Assembly: GCF_030159895.1 (NCBI RefSeq)
Contig: NZ_BSNI01000001.1
Span: 592,523-656,522 of the forward strand
DNA: 64,000 bases
Direction: 5' to 3'
Source of the DNA: Maritalea porphyrae
GTDB taxonomy: Bacteria > Pseudomonadota > Alphaproteobacteria > Rhizobiales > Devosiaceae
The notes below the pieces were generated by a model. That model had not been told where the DNA came from and made no database searches. It was given only the letters and a program-made list of their open reading frames with translations. The first letter of the stretch is position 1. Each line of letters begins with the position of its first letter. The position numbers and the translations under genes were made by a program. Below, piece by piece: positions 51,649-59,956 of the stretch.

Positions 51649-53259
51649 TCACCCGCGACCGGTTGCTTTGGCCAATGCCGCACGCACTTTGGCTTCATCA
51701 TATGCGGTCCAGCGCGCCGCCACATGCTGATCGGGCCGCATCAAATAAACCGCACTTGACTGATCACCCAAATAGCGCGTCGCAAATCCATCGTCGTCCA
51801 ACGAGGCTGTATTCACTGACAATGTCGAAACGCCAATGCCACACACATCCAAATGGTCTGGCACGTCACAATTGATCGCGATCAACTGAAATTTGTTGCC
51901 GAGTTGGTCGCCCAGCCAACCATTCGCAATAGGTGCATCCACATAAGGCGCGCCGGGCCGGGTGCGAAGCGGCAACGCTTCATCATCGTCCCCATTAAGG
52001 GGTGAACCATCATAAACCGCAGGCACGGACAAGCGGCCCGAGTTTACCAATGGACGCGCAAATTCATAATGCTCGGCCAAGTCCAAGACCGCATTGCGGA
52101 AGGATCGGCTTACATCGGACTTAGGGGTGATGAAATCGGTTGATCGGGTGGAATTGAGGATATTCTCATCTGCCCCATAAATGCGCTCCCAGTCATAACT
52201 ATCGAGCAGGCTTTCAGGCGCGTGTCCGTCCATAACAAGCTTTAGCTTCCAGCACAGATTGTCCGTGTCTTGCAATCCAGAATTGGCCCCACGTGCGCCA
52301 AAGGGCGATACTTGATGCGCAGCGTCTCCAGCAAAAATCACGTGCCCGTGCCGGAACTTTTCCATCCGTCGACATTGGAATGTGTAGATCGAAACCCATT
52401 CAAGCTCAAACTTGGCGTCTTCGCCCAGCATCGCTTTCAGGCGCGGCACAACGTTTTCTTCGCGCTTCTCTTTTTCTTTGTCGATGTTCCAGCCAAGCTG
52501 CAAATCAATCCGCCACACATTGTCGGGTTGCGAGTGCAACAATGCGGACTGCCCTCTATTGAATGGCGGATCAAACCAGAACCACCGTTCCACCGGAAAA
52601 TCCGCTTCCATAATCACATCTGCAATTAAGAAATTGTCTTCAAACACCCGCCCGTCAAAATCAAGATTGAGCATTTGGCGAATGGGAGACGCAGCGCCAT
52701 CGCACACAATCAACCAATCTGTATCGAGCTGGTACGGCCCATCCGGCGTTTCAATAGAAATGCGCGCGCCATTATCCTTAGGGTCGACTTGCGTGACTTT
52801 GTTCTGCCCACGGATTTCAATCGGCTTGCCCTGGCGTTGCAACTCAAAAGCCCGCTCAACCAGATATTGCTCAAAATAATATTGCTGCAAATTGATAAAA
52901 GCTGGGCGCTTGTGACCACCTTCAGGTAGCAGGTCAAAATCATAGACTTGGCGCTCATCAAAGAACACTTTGCCCAAATTCCAAACAACGCCCTTGTCGA
53001 CAAACTCGTCGCCGCAGCCCAATCGATCCAAGATCTCCAACGGTCGTTTGGCATAGCATACCGCCCGCGACCCCCAACTCACCTTGTCATTATCGTCGAC
53101 CACAACAACTGGCACGTCTTGCATCGCCAGATCGATCGCAGCGCCGAGTCCAATGGGCCCAGCACCAACCACAATAACCGGATGCCGCACAATGTCGGCA
53201 CTGTCTTGGTCCGCATGTTTTTTGTACGGATAAAGCGGTGTTTCAAAGATCTTGGTCAT
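51649..53259 (-). CDS. FAD-dependent aromatic monooxygenase (MhpA-like)
   Basis: A 536-residue flavoprotein hydroxylase of the PheA/TfdB/MhpA group. The FAD motif VVGAGPIGLGAAIDLA lies at about 30-45 and the second FAD motif GDAAHQVSPFGARGANSGLQD at about 295-315 in outline, with a DG-type motif (VCDGAASPIRQ). It hydroxylates a phenolic or related ring with NAD(P)H and oxygen. Neighbouring DUF2783 and MBL genes define a conserved cassette, but the ring substrate is unknown. No ring-cleavage gene is adjacent. Confidence 0.9.
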   Translation of the reverse strand: MTKIFETPLYPYKKHADQDSADIVRHPVIVVGAGPIGLGAAIDLAMQDVPVVVVDDNDKVSWGSRAVCYAKRPLEILDRLGCGDEFVDKGVVWNLGKVFFDERQVYDFDLLPEGGHKRPAFINLQQYYFEQYLVERAFELQRQGKPIEIRGQNKVTQVDPKDNGARISIETPDGPYQLDTDWLIVCDGAASPIRQMLNLDFDGRVFEDNFLIADVIMEADFPVERWFWFDPPFNRGQSALLHSQPDNVWRIDLQLGWNIDKEKEKREENVVPRLKAMLGEDAKFELEWVSIYTFQCRRMEKFRHGHVIFAGDAAHQVSPFGARGANSGLQDTDNLCWKLKLVMDGHAPESLLDSYDWERIYGADENILNSTRSTDFITPKSDVSRSFRNAVLDLAEHYEFARPLVNSGRLSVPAVYDGSPLNGDDDEALPLRTRPGAPYVDAPIANGWLGDQLGNKFQLIAINCDVPDHLDVCGIGVSTLSVNTASLDDDGFATRYLGDQSSAVYLMRPDQHVAARWTAYDEAKVRAALAKATGRG

Positions 53260-53295
53260 TCTTCCTCCCCAAAAGAACGATTTTGAACTGATGGC

Positions 53296-54246
53296 TTAGC
53301 CTTGCAACTTGTTCCACATATCCAAGTCGCGTTCCGCCGTCCAAATGCGCGGTGTATCCACATCCAGCGCTTCGTCATAAGCGCGTGATACGTTAAATGG
53401 CAGGCAATGCTCATAGATTGCGTAGTCGCCAAACTTTGGATCACACTCGGCCCGCACAGCGTCCCATGCTTCTTTTAGCGACCCGCCACGCAAGGCAACG
53501 CGCGCTGCTGGCAAATAAGTCGAGCGAACAAAATCCGAAGTGTTGTCGAGCGCGGCATTGACCATCTCTTTGCCCACCAGCGCATCACCACGGCCCGGCG
53601 CAATCGCATCCACGTCCCATGACCGAATGGCCTCAATGGTTTTAGGCCAATCGTGGAAATGACCGTCACCGCAATAACATGCGGAATGATATTCAACGAT
53701 ATCGCCGGTGAACATCACATTCTCGTCGCCCACATAGGCAACGATATCTCCGGCAGTGTGCGCACGACCCAAATGCATCAAATCAACACGTCGTTTGCCC
53801 AGATAAACCGACATACGCTTGTTAAATGTCGTTGTCGGCCAAGTAAGGCCCGGAATGCTTTCGTGACCCTGGAACAGACGTGGGAAGCGACCAAATTCAC
53901 TGTCCCAATCTTCCTGGCCCCGCTCAACAACCATCGAGCGCGCTTTTTCTGACATTATGACTTGGCTTGCGCCATAGGCAGATGCCCCCAAAACGCGCAC
54001 AGCGTGATAGTGGGTGAGAACAACATGGCTGATCGGCTTATCAGTAACGCTGCGCACCTTTTCAACGACCATATTGGCCAAACGTGGGGTCGCCTGCGCA
54101 TCAATAATCATCACACTATCATCGCCAATGATCACGCCTGTGTTTGGATCACCTTCAGCGGTAAACGCATAGAGATCGCGCCCAACCTCGGTGAACGAAA
54201 TTTTCTTGTCTTCCATATCGTTAGTGGAAGCGAAAGCTTTTGCCAT
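53296..54246 (-). CDS. MBL-fold metallohydrolase of the monooxygenase cassette
   Basis: A 316-residue metallo-beta-lactamase-fold protein. The usual HxHxDH is replaced by THYHAVRVLGASAYG, so only the first two histidines of that motif remain. A later His (HLGRAHTAGD) and Asp (FTGDIVEYHSACYCGDGH) complete a possible single-metal site. This variant is typical of the branch that travels with DUF2783 and FAD monooxygenase genes. The ATG at 54246 follows GGAGGACAG; an in-frame extension to 54294 is less likely. First gene of the cassette. Confidence 0.88.
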   Translation of the reverse strand: MAKAFASTNDMEDKKISFTEVGRDLYAFTAEGDPNTGVIIGDDSVMIIDAQATPRLANMVVEKVRSVTDKPISHVVLTHYHAVRVLGASAYGASQVIMSEKARSMVVERGQEDWDSEFGRFPRLFQGHESIPGLTWPTTTFNKRMSVYLGKRRVDLMHLGRAHTAGDIVAYVGDENVMFTGDIVEYHSACYCGDGHFHDWPKTIEAIRSWDVDAIAPGRGDALVGKEMVNAALDNTSDFVRSTYLPAARVALRGGSLKEAWDAVRAECDPKFGDYAIYEHCLPFNVSRAYDEALDVDTPRIWTAERDLDMWNKLQG

Positions 54247-54282
54247 TTTGTCTGTCCTCCTCGCGCAAACGAGCACTTGCCC

Positions 54283-54325
54283 GTTGCAAATCATCTCAAG
54301 CGTTCAAGCCCGAGCAATTTGCAAC
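54283..54325. promoter_or_regulatory. Inverted repeat upstream of the MBL/monooxygenase cassette
   Basis: GTTGCAAAT (54283-54291) is mirrored perfectly by ATTTGCAAC (54317-54325) across 25 bp, starting 36 bp before the MBL ATG. A second palindrome, CAAGT-GCA-ACTTG, lies at 54396-54408. Both fall in the 256-bp divergent region shared with the amino-acid permease gene. No regulator gene adjoins. Confidence 0.5.
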
Positions 54326-54502
54326 CGTCAAGCGATCATCCCCTATTCGCTCAATCAGTAATCGCGCACAAGATTAGTTTCAATCGCAACTATGTCAAGT
54401 GCAACTTGTTATGCTTTCGACCTATGCCTCAACTTGAGATGAATCAAAACAAGCGTCAAAATTGCTGCTAGCTTACTAGTTAGATCGATGGGGACGCTGA
54501 AA

Positions 54503-55729
54503 ATGTCAGAACAACAAACAACATTAAAACGAACGCTGAATTTGCCGATGCTGATTTTCTATGGCGTCGGGGTAACAATTGGCGCGGGCATTTTTGCGCT
54601 GATCGGCGAAGCCATGCTGATCGCTGGCAACAAAGCGCCAATTGGTTTTGTGGTTGCAGGCATCATCGCCGCGGCAACAGGATTGTCTTATGCAAAACTG
54701 GCAGCAGTTTACCCACGCGCCGCGGGCGAAGCGGTTTTTGTCAATATCGGGATGGGCCCCAACTGGGCTCGCTTGGTGGGCATTGGCGTCACTATTACTG
54801 CCATAGTTTCAAGCGCTGTTATCGCACTTTCGTTCGCGGGTTATTTGGGACAACTCATAACCATTCCAGCGCCTATTCTGGTGCTAGCGATCCTTGTGAC
54901 GATGGCAACGATTGCATGCCTTGGCGTCACCCACAGCGTTATTTTTGCCGCTATCGTCACCACCATCGAACTTGGCGCACTCATTGTCATTGTGTGGTTT
55001 GGTGCTGAACACTTGACCGTGCCGGCCAACTGGGTGAACGGCCTCGCTCCCCCAACCGATTTTTCACTTTGGCCTGCGATTTTCTCTGCTTCACTTTTGG
55101 CATTCTTTGCCTTTGTGGGCTTTGAAGATATTGAAAACATGGCGGAAGAAACAATCGACCCACACATCAATGTACCGCGCGCCATCATCGGCACGCTCAT
55201 CATCACGGTGTTGATCTACGCCCTTGTTGCGCTTGTTGCCGTATCCGCGCCTAACCCGGATGCAGTAGCCAATTCAGAGGCACCTTTGGCGACTTTGTTT
55301 GCCCAGCTCACCGGCGGCAATGGAGACTTGATCGCAGCAGCAGCCACGATCGCGATGGTCAACGGCATTTTGGTGCAAATCGTCATGGCATCACGGGTGA
55401 TGTTTGGCATGGGCAAAGAAGGTTTGCTGCCCAAAGCGATTTCCAAACTGCACCCAACTCGCCAAACCCCGATCCGCGCCACCATTTTGGTGACCGTTTT
55501 GATCGCTATTTTAGCGCTGATTTTCCCACTGGGCGGCTTGGCCCGCACTACGTCAGCAGTAATCTTGGTGGTATTCACCTTGGTCAACTTCTCGCTGTGG
55601 CGCATTGGCAGCCGCAAAGATGCAGCACCCAGCCTTCAACGCTGGAAGTTGCTAGGACTAGTGGGTGCATTTTTGTCTGCTGGCTTGCTGGCAATCGAGA
55701 TGATCAACCAACTATCAAACTGGACTTAG
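54503..55729 (+). CDS. APC-superfamily amino acid permease
   Basis: A 408-residue, roughly 12-helix permease. The family start motif GVGVTIGAGIFALIGEA in helix 1, FAFVGFEDIENMAEETIDPHINVPRAIIG in the middle, and MASRVMFGMGKEGLLPKAISKLHPTRQTP are clear APC features. It probably imports an amino acid or amine with protons. ATG 54503 follows GGGGACGC; ATG 54488 is the alternative. Its end overlaps the convergent bdhA by 4 bp. Confidence 0.9.
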   Translation: MSEQQTTLKRTLNLPMLIFYGVGVTIGAGIFALIGEAMLIAGNKAPIGFVVAGIIAAATGLSYAKLAAVYPRAAGEAVFVNIGMGPNWARLVGIGVTITAIVSSAVIALSFAGYLGQLITIPAPILVLAILVTMATIACLGVTHSVIFAAIVTTIELGALIVIVWFGAEHLTVPANWVNGLAPPTDFSLWPAIFSASLLAFFAFVGFEDIENMAEETIDPHINVPRAIIGTLIITVLIYALVALVAVSAPNPDAVANSEAPLATLFAQLTGGNGDLIAAAATIAMVNGILVQIVMASRVMFGMGKEGLLPKAISKLHPTRQTPIRATILVTVLIAILALIFPLGGLARTTSAVILVVFTLVNFSLWRIGSRKDAAPSLQRWKLLGLVGAFLSAGLLAIEMINQLSNWT

Positions 55730-56538
55730 CGGGCGGTCCATCCGCCATCAATGGCCAGTGAGGTGCCGGTGATCGAGCCAGCAAGATCGCCACACAGGAA
55801 CCCGGTCAATTCCGCCACTTCGTCAATTTGCACGAATTTCTTGGTGGGCTGGGGTTGCAGCATGATGTTTTCAATCACCTCTTGCTTGCTCAGGCCATGC
55901 ACCTTGCATTGATCTGCTAGCTGTTGCTCAACCAAAGGTGTCCAAACATATCCAGGACATATGGCATTGCAGGTGATGCCATCTTCTGCGTGCTCCAGCG
56001 CGGCGACTTTGGTTAGGCCCAAAATGCCATGCTTTGCCGCCACATAGGCCGACTTATAGGCCGACGCCACCAATCCATGCGCCGAAGCAATATTGATGAT
56101 CCGTCCCCACTTCTTCGCTTTCATATGTGGCAACACATGTTTGCTCAGGTAAAACGATGAGGACAAATTGATCTCGAGAATTTGCTGCCATTTCTCAACT
56201 GGAAAATCCACAATAGGCTTCACATGTTGGATACCAACATTGTTGACCAAAATATCAAAACTGATCTGGTCACGCTTGAGCGCATCCATCATCTCATCAA
56301 TATTGACATGCGCTGACATATCCGCCTGCGCGAAACGCACATCGGGCCCATCATGCTTGTTCAAATCGTCTAGTGCAGGTTGCACATCAGAAGGCGTTTC
56401 GTGACTATTGATGATCACGCTGGCGCCAAGAGTCTTCAATCGCTTGGCAATCCCCAAACCAATGCCACTTGTACCACCAGTAACCAGTGCACACTTACCC
56501 GCAAGTGCTGACGAGCCGTCCAACATCGAAATTGTCAT
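55726..56538 (-). CDS. bdhA: 3-hydroxybutyrate dehydrogenase
   Basis: A 270-residue SDR enzyme that oxidises (R)-3-hydroxybutyrate to acetoacetate. Cofactor motif TGGTSGIGLGIAK, NNVG in LVNNVGIQHVKP, catalytic Ser in NIASAHGLVAS, YxxxK in YVAAKHG, and the family-specific CPGYVWTPLVEQQ and QPTKKFV segments that close over the substrate. It is the last gene of the dctPQM-bdhA operon, 15 bp after dctM, suggesting that the TRAP system imports 3-hydroxybutyrate or a close analogue. Confidence 0.94.
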   Translation of the reverse strand: MTISMLDGSSALAGKCALVTGGTSGIGLGIAKRLKTLGASVIINSHETPSDVQPALDDLNKHDGPDVRFAQADMSAHVNIDEMMDALKRDQISFDILVNNVGIQHVKPIVDFPVEKWQQILEINLSSSFYLSKHVLPHMKAKKWGRIINIASAHGLVASAYKSAYVAAKHGILGLTKVAALEHAEDGITCNAICPGYVWTPLVEQQLADQCKVHGLSKQEVIENIMLQPQPTKKFVQIDEVAELTGFLCGDLAGSITGTSLAIDGGWTAR

Positions 56539-56553
56539 AAAACCTATCCGCCG

Positions 56554-57927
56554 CTAATTCGAATACGCAATTGAAGGCAACCATGTCACCAAGTCTTTAA
56601 ATACAAAGACAAGCACAAGTCCCAATAATTGCAAGCCAATAAACGGCAAAACGCCTGCGTAAATGTGTTTTACGCTAATCCCTTCAGGGGCAGTGCCTTT
56701 CAAATAGAACAAAGCAAAGCCTACAGGCGGGGTCAAAAACGAGGTTTGCAAACATACCGCAAACAGAACCGTAAACCACACCAAATCAAACCCGAGACCG
56801 GCCACTACGGGTCCAACAAGCGGCAAAATAATCAAGGTGATTTCAATCCAATCAAGGAAGAAGCCAAGCAAAAATGTGAATGCCAAAATCGTGATGATAA
56901 TACCTGTTGGCCCAAACGGCAGCCCAAGCAACGCACCTTCGATCAACTCATCTCCACCAAGCCCCCGGAACACCAACGAAAACGCAGTTGCCCCAAGGAA
57001 AATGGCAAAGATAAAGGCGGTTGTTTTAGTGGTTTCGCGACAAACATCTTTCAACACTTGCCAATTCAACTTGCCCGAGAAAAACGCGAGCAAGAGTGCC
57101 CCAAACGCGCCAACGCCAGATGCTTCTGTTGGCGTCGCAATGCCGGCAAAAATGGAACCAAGCACTGCCAATATCAAACCAGCAGGTGGCAGCACGGCTA
57201 AAAACACATTCCAAACAAGTTTGCCCGTAATCGGCTCCACATTGTCGGGGCGCGGTGCCATATCTTTTGAGAAATTTGCGACCACCAAAATATAGATGAT
57301 GTAAATCGAGCCAAGCAACACACCGGGGATCAAAGCCCCCAAGAATAAGTCACCAACTGAAATCGCCAAGCGATCGGCCATCAGCACGAGCATGATCGAA
57401 GGTGGGATCAGAATACCCAAAGTTCCAACCGAGCATACAACGCCTGATGCAAATGATTTGGAGTATTTTGCTTGCATCATCACCGGCAAACCAAGCACCG
57501 AGAGCAACACAACCGATGCGCCAATTATCCCAGTGGATGCCGCGAGCAAGATGCCAATCAGCGCTATAGTGACCGCCAAGCCACCCTTGACCCGACCAAA
57601 CAATTTGGCAAAATCGGTTAGAAGCTTTGACGCCAATCCTGAACGATCAAGCATTAAGCCCATGAACACAAACATCGGCAACGCAACCAGCACCCAATTG
57701 TGCATAACGTCCCAAATCCGATCGACTGTGGCCGAACTATAGGCCCAATCCACGGAATAAAAGCTGTTGGCAAACAGATCGGTATAGGCAGACAAATACC
57801 AACCAAGCGCAGTGAATGCGACGGCCAATCCGCCCAAAATCCAAGCGACTGGAAAGCCGGTGAACAGCAGCGCGATGAACGCTGCGAACATCGAAATACA
57901 CAATATCTCATTGAATTCCATGATCAT
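56554..57927 (-). CDS. TRAP transporter large permease (DctM family), system 3
   Basis: A 457-residue permease of the long DctM/FcbT3 subgroup: GGLAVTIALIGILLAASTGIIGASVVLLSVLGLPVMMQ, GTLGILIPPSIMLVLMAD, IFAGIATPTEASGVGA and FLDWIEITLIILPLVGPVVAG. Two starts are possible: 57927, giving an ATGA overlap with dctQ, and 57921, with better spacing from GGAGG. Third gene of the sigma-54-driven operon, followed by bdhA. Confidence 0.93.
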   Translation of the reverse strand: MIMEFNEILCISMFAAFIALLFTGFPVAWILGGLAVAFTALGWYLSAYTDLFANSFYSVDWAYSSATVDRIWDVMHNWVLVALPMFVFMGLMLDRSGLASKLLTDFAKLFGRVKGGLAVTIALIGILLAASTGIIGASVVLLSVLGLPVMMQAKYSKSFASGVVCSVGTLGILIPPSIMLVLMADRLAISVGDLFLGALIPGVLLGSIYIIYILVVANFSKDMAPRPDNVEPITGKLVWNVFLAVLPPAGLILAVLGSIFAGIATPTEASGVGAFGALLLAFFSGKLNWQVLKDVCRETTKTTAFIFAIFLGATAFSLVFRGLGGDELIEGALLGLPFGPTGIIITILAFTFLLGFFLDWIEITLIILPLVGPVVAGLGFDLVWFTVLFAVCLQTSFLTPPVGFALFYLKGTAPEGISVKHIYAGVLPFIGLQLLGLVLVFVFKDLVTWLPSIAYSN

Positions 57928-58532
57928 CGCCCTCCGCTCTGTTCAACAGATGTGGCGCGGCGCCCCATCAAATAAGCGAGGGTGCGCGATAGACGCGACA
58001 AAGCAGCGAACAGCAGCAACACAAAGCCGATAATAAGGAACGATTTGATCGCCCAGCGCGCAGGCAATCCGCCTGGTGAGCCTGAAACTTCATTGATTGA
58101 TAGCGAATAGGTGAAAAACGGCACCGCATAGATGATCACGAAAACCAAAAACGGGAGCAGCAAGAAAATGATGCCAAACGTTTCCACCCAAGCTTTGACC
58201 TTTTGCGAGAAGATCTCAGCGATCACATCTACCCGAATGTGATCGTCGGTTGTAAGGCAATAAGAAAGTCCGATCAAAAAACCGATGGCATAGAAATGCC
58301 ATTGGATTTCCTCAAACTCAATGCGGCCTTTGCCAAACACATAGCGCGACACCACATTGATCACGATGGTTGCCAGCAGCAAAATCCAAACCCAGCTGAC
58401 ACCGTTGCCGATCGCACGCAATGCGCGATCGACTATTCTTGAAAAAGCCGTTGTGGGCAAAAACTCGCCATAAGCGTGGCCCGGCTCTTCGAGCATATGT
58501 TCTGGATGTTCCAGATCTTTTTTTATTGTCAT
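57924..58532 (-). CDS. TRAP transporter small permease (DctQ family), system 3
   Basis: A 202-residue four-helix protein. The N-terminal 30 residues are hydrophilic and acidic (EHPEHMLEEPGHAYGEF). The DctQ core reads ATIVINVVSRYVFGKGRIEFEEIQWHFYAIGFLIGLSYCLTTDDHIRVDVIAE in outline. It is coupled to dctM and 73 bp after dctP. Confidence 0.92.
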   Translation of the reverse strand: MTIKKDLEHPEHMLEEPGHAYGEFLPTTAFSRIVDRALRAIGNGVSWVWILLLATIVINVVSRYVFGKGRIEFEEIQWHFYAIGFLIGLSYCLTTDDHIRVDVIAEIFSQKVKAWVETFGIIFLLLPFLVFVIIYAVPFFTYSLSINEVSGSPGGLPARWAIKSFLIIGFVLLLFAALSRLSRTLAYLMGRRATSVEQSGGR

Positions 58533-58605
58533 TTATGTTTTCTGCTCGAAAAGCAGACCTCCCTCAAAACAAGGCTTTGCCCCAAAGCTCAATTCTGCCT
58601 ATCGA

Positions 58606-59682
58606 TCAAAAATCGCGTGGCAAATAAGCTAGGCTTTTCCAGTTTTTGTATTCCGCTGAGAAGGCTTCTTGAGACTCATAGATGGTCTTGAAATGATCAT
58701 CTTTCGCCGCTTCTTCTTGCATTACTTCATTGGTGATGACCTGCAATTCACGCAGCAACTCGTCCGGCAATGTGTTCGCCGTTACGCCTTTTTCATCGAA
58801 GCCAGCAATGACCGCACCTTGGATCGCTTCACCTTTTGAAATGTTGCGCATCACACCAGCAGTACACGCCATATCAAGCAAAGCTTTGCGATCCGCAGGC
58901 AAACTAGCCCAAAGGTCTGAATTCACAACCAAGTGGAAGGCTGTGTAGGTTTGGTGCCAACCTGGGAAATAGTTGTTCTTGATGATCTTATCAAACCCAA
59001 GCAACTGATCGATTGCTGGCATAGAAAATTCGGTCGCATCAATCGCGCCTTTTTCCAAAGCTGGGAAGATTTCCCCGCCTGGCAACACCGTTACCGACGC
59101 ACCAAGCTTTTGCATCACTTTACCGCCTAGGCCAGCAAAGCGAATTTTGAGACCATCAATATCATCAAGTGATTTGATTTCATCGCGGAACCAGCCAGCG
59201 GTTTCTGGGCCAATAATACCGCAAAGAATTGGGTGCACGCCATGCTCAGCATAAACCGCTTCACCAAGCGCCTTGCCACCACCTTCGTACCACCAAGCTG
59301 TATATTCCCAAGGCTCCATGCCGAACGGGCGCGCCGCCAACAATGGGGCTGCTGGAATACGGCCCTGATCGTAACCAAGCCACGTATAGCCGGCTTGCAT
59401 TTTGCCGTCTTTCACCGCTTCGGTGATTGACAATGGCGCAACCAGTTTGCCCGGCTCAAACACTTTAAACTGCACTTCGCCAGCTGTTGCTGCGTCCAGC
59501 GCTTCGGCCACATAGTTGATGTTATCGCCCAGAGCTGGCAAATGCGTGCCAAACGCGACCGGCACGCGCCAACGCATCGGCTCACCCGCTTGTGCTGGCA
59601 CCATAGCCGAAGACATGACCAGCGCAGCCATTGCTGGCGCCGCCACTTTTTTGGCCACTGATTTTAGATTTATCGCTTCCAT
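58606..59682 (-). CDS. TRAP transporter solute-binding protein (DctP family), system 3
   Basis: A 358-residue binding protein with a Sec signal peptide (about 1-32, ending AQA). Family segments: FKVFEPGKLVAPLSITEAVKDGKMQAGYTW, LKIRFAGLGGKVMQKLGASVTVLPGGEIFPALEKGAIDATEFSMP (RFAG arginine binds the carboxylate) and FPGWHQTYTAFHLVVNSDLW. The ATG at 59682 follows GGGAGG by 5 bases; an in-frame extension to 59778 would run through the sigma-54 promoter and is rejected. First gene of dctPQM-bdhA. Confidence 0.94.
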   Translation of the reverse strand: MEAINLKSVAKKVAAPAMAALVMSSAMVPAQAGEPMRWRVPVAFGTHLPALGDNINYVAEALDAATAGEVQFKVFEPGKLVAPLSITEAVKDGKMQAGYTWLGYDQGRIPAAPLLAARPFGMEPWEYTAWWYEGGGKALGEAVYAEHGVHPILCGIIGPETAGWFRDEIKSLDDIDGLKIRFAGLGGKVMQKLGASVTVLPGGEIFPALEKGAIDATEFSMPAIDQLLGFDKIIKNNYFPGWHQTYTAFHLVVNSDLWASLPADRKALLDMACTAGVMRNISKGEAIQGAVIAGFDEKGVTANTLPDELLRELQVITNEVMQEEAAKDDHFKTIYESQEAFSAEYKNWKSLAYLPRDF

Positions 59683-59754
59683 ATTATCCTCCCTTGAATG
59701 GAAAAGATGCGCGCACGCCTTTCCATTCGACGCGCACGATCTTGCCCCATGCAG

Positions 59755-59771
59755 TGCAATGGCCATGCCAA
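59755..59771 (-). promoter_or_regulatory. Sigma-54 promoter of dctPQM-bdhA
   Basis: On the minus strand the site reads TTGGCATGGCCATTGCA: the -24 GG and -12 GC are separated by exactly 10 bases, within TGGCA-N6-TTGCA. Transcription would start near 59745, some 60 bp before the dctP ATG. The gene just upstream encodes a sigma-54 activator, supporting the call. Confidence 0.85.
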
Positions 59772-59844
59772 CTGACAATCTGGAGGGAAAAATGAATTAT
59801 TTCAAAGACTTATATTAGTTTGAGGTTCGATGACAAAATAGCAA

Positions 59845-59869
59845 TTTTTGTATGAATTCCATACAAAAA
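59845..59869. promoter_or_regulatory. Enhancer (upstream activating) palindrome for the sigma-54 activator
   Basis: TTTTTGTATG-AATTC-CATACAAAAA is a perfect 10-base inverted repeat, located about 75-100 bp upstream of the -24 element, the normal place for binding of a sigma-54 activator. A weaker copy (TTTTGTGTG-AAATC-AAGACAAA) lies at 59935-59956, overlapping the end of the activator gene. Confidence 0.75.
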
Positions 59870-59934
59870 CACCAAACCGACCAACAAGTGACTGAAATTG
59901 CTAGGATAAAGTGAATTGCGTGGAAATCAGACAA

Positions 59935-59956
59935 TTTTGTGTGAAATCAAGACAAA
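59935..59956. promoter_or_regulatory. Second, degenerate enhancer half-palindrome
   Basis: TTTTGTGTG matches 8 of 9 bases of the left arm of the 59845 palindrome, followed by AAATC and a partly conserved right arm. It is 90 bp (about 8-9 helical turns) from the first copy, and overlaps the last codons of the activator gene. Confidence 0.5.
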
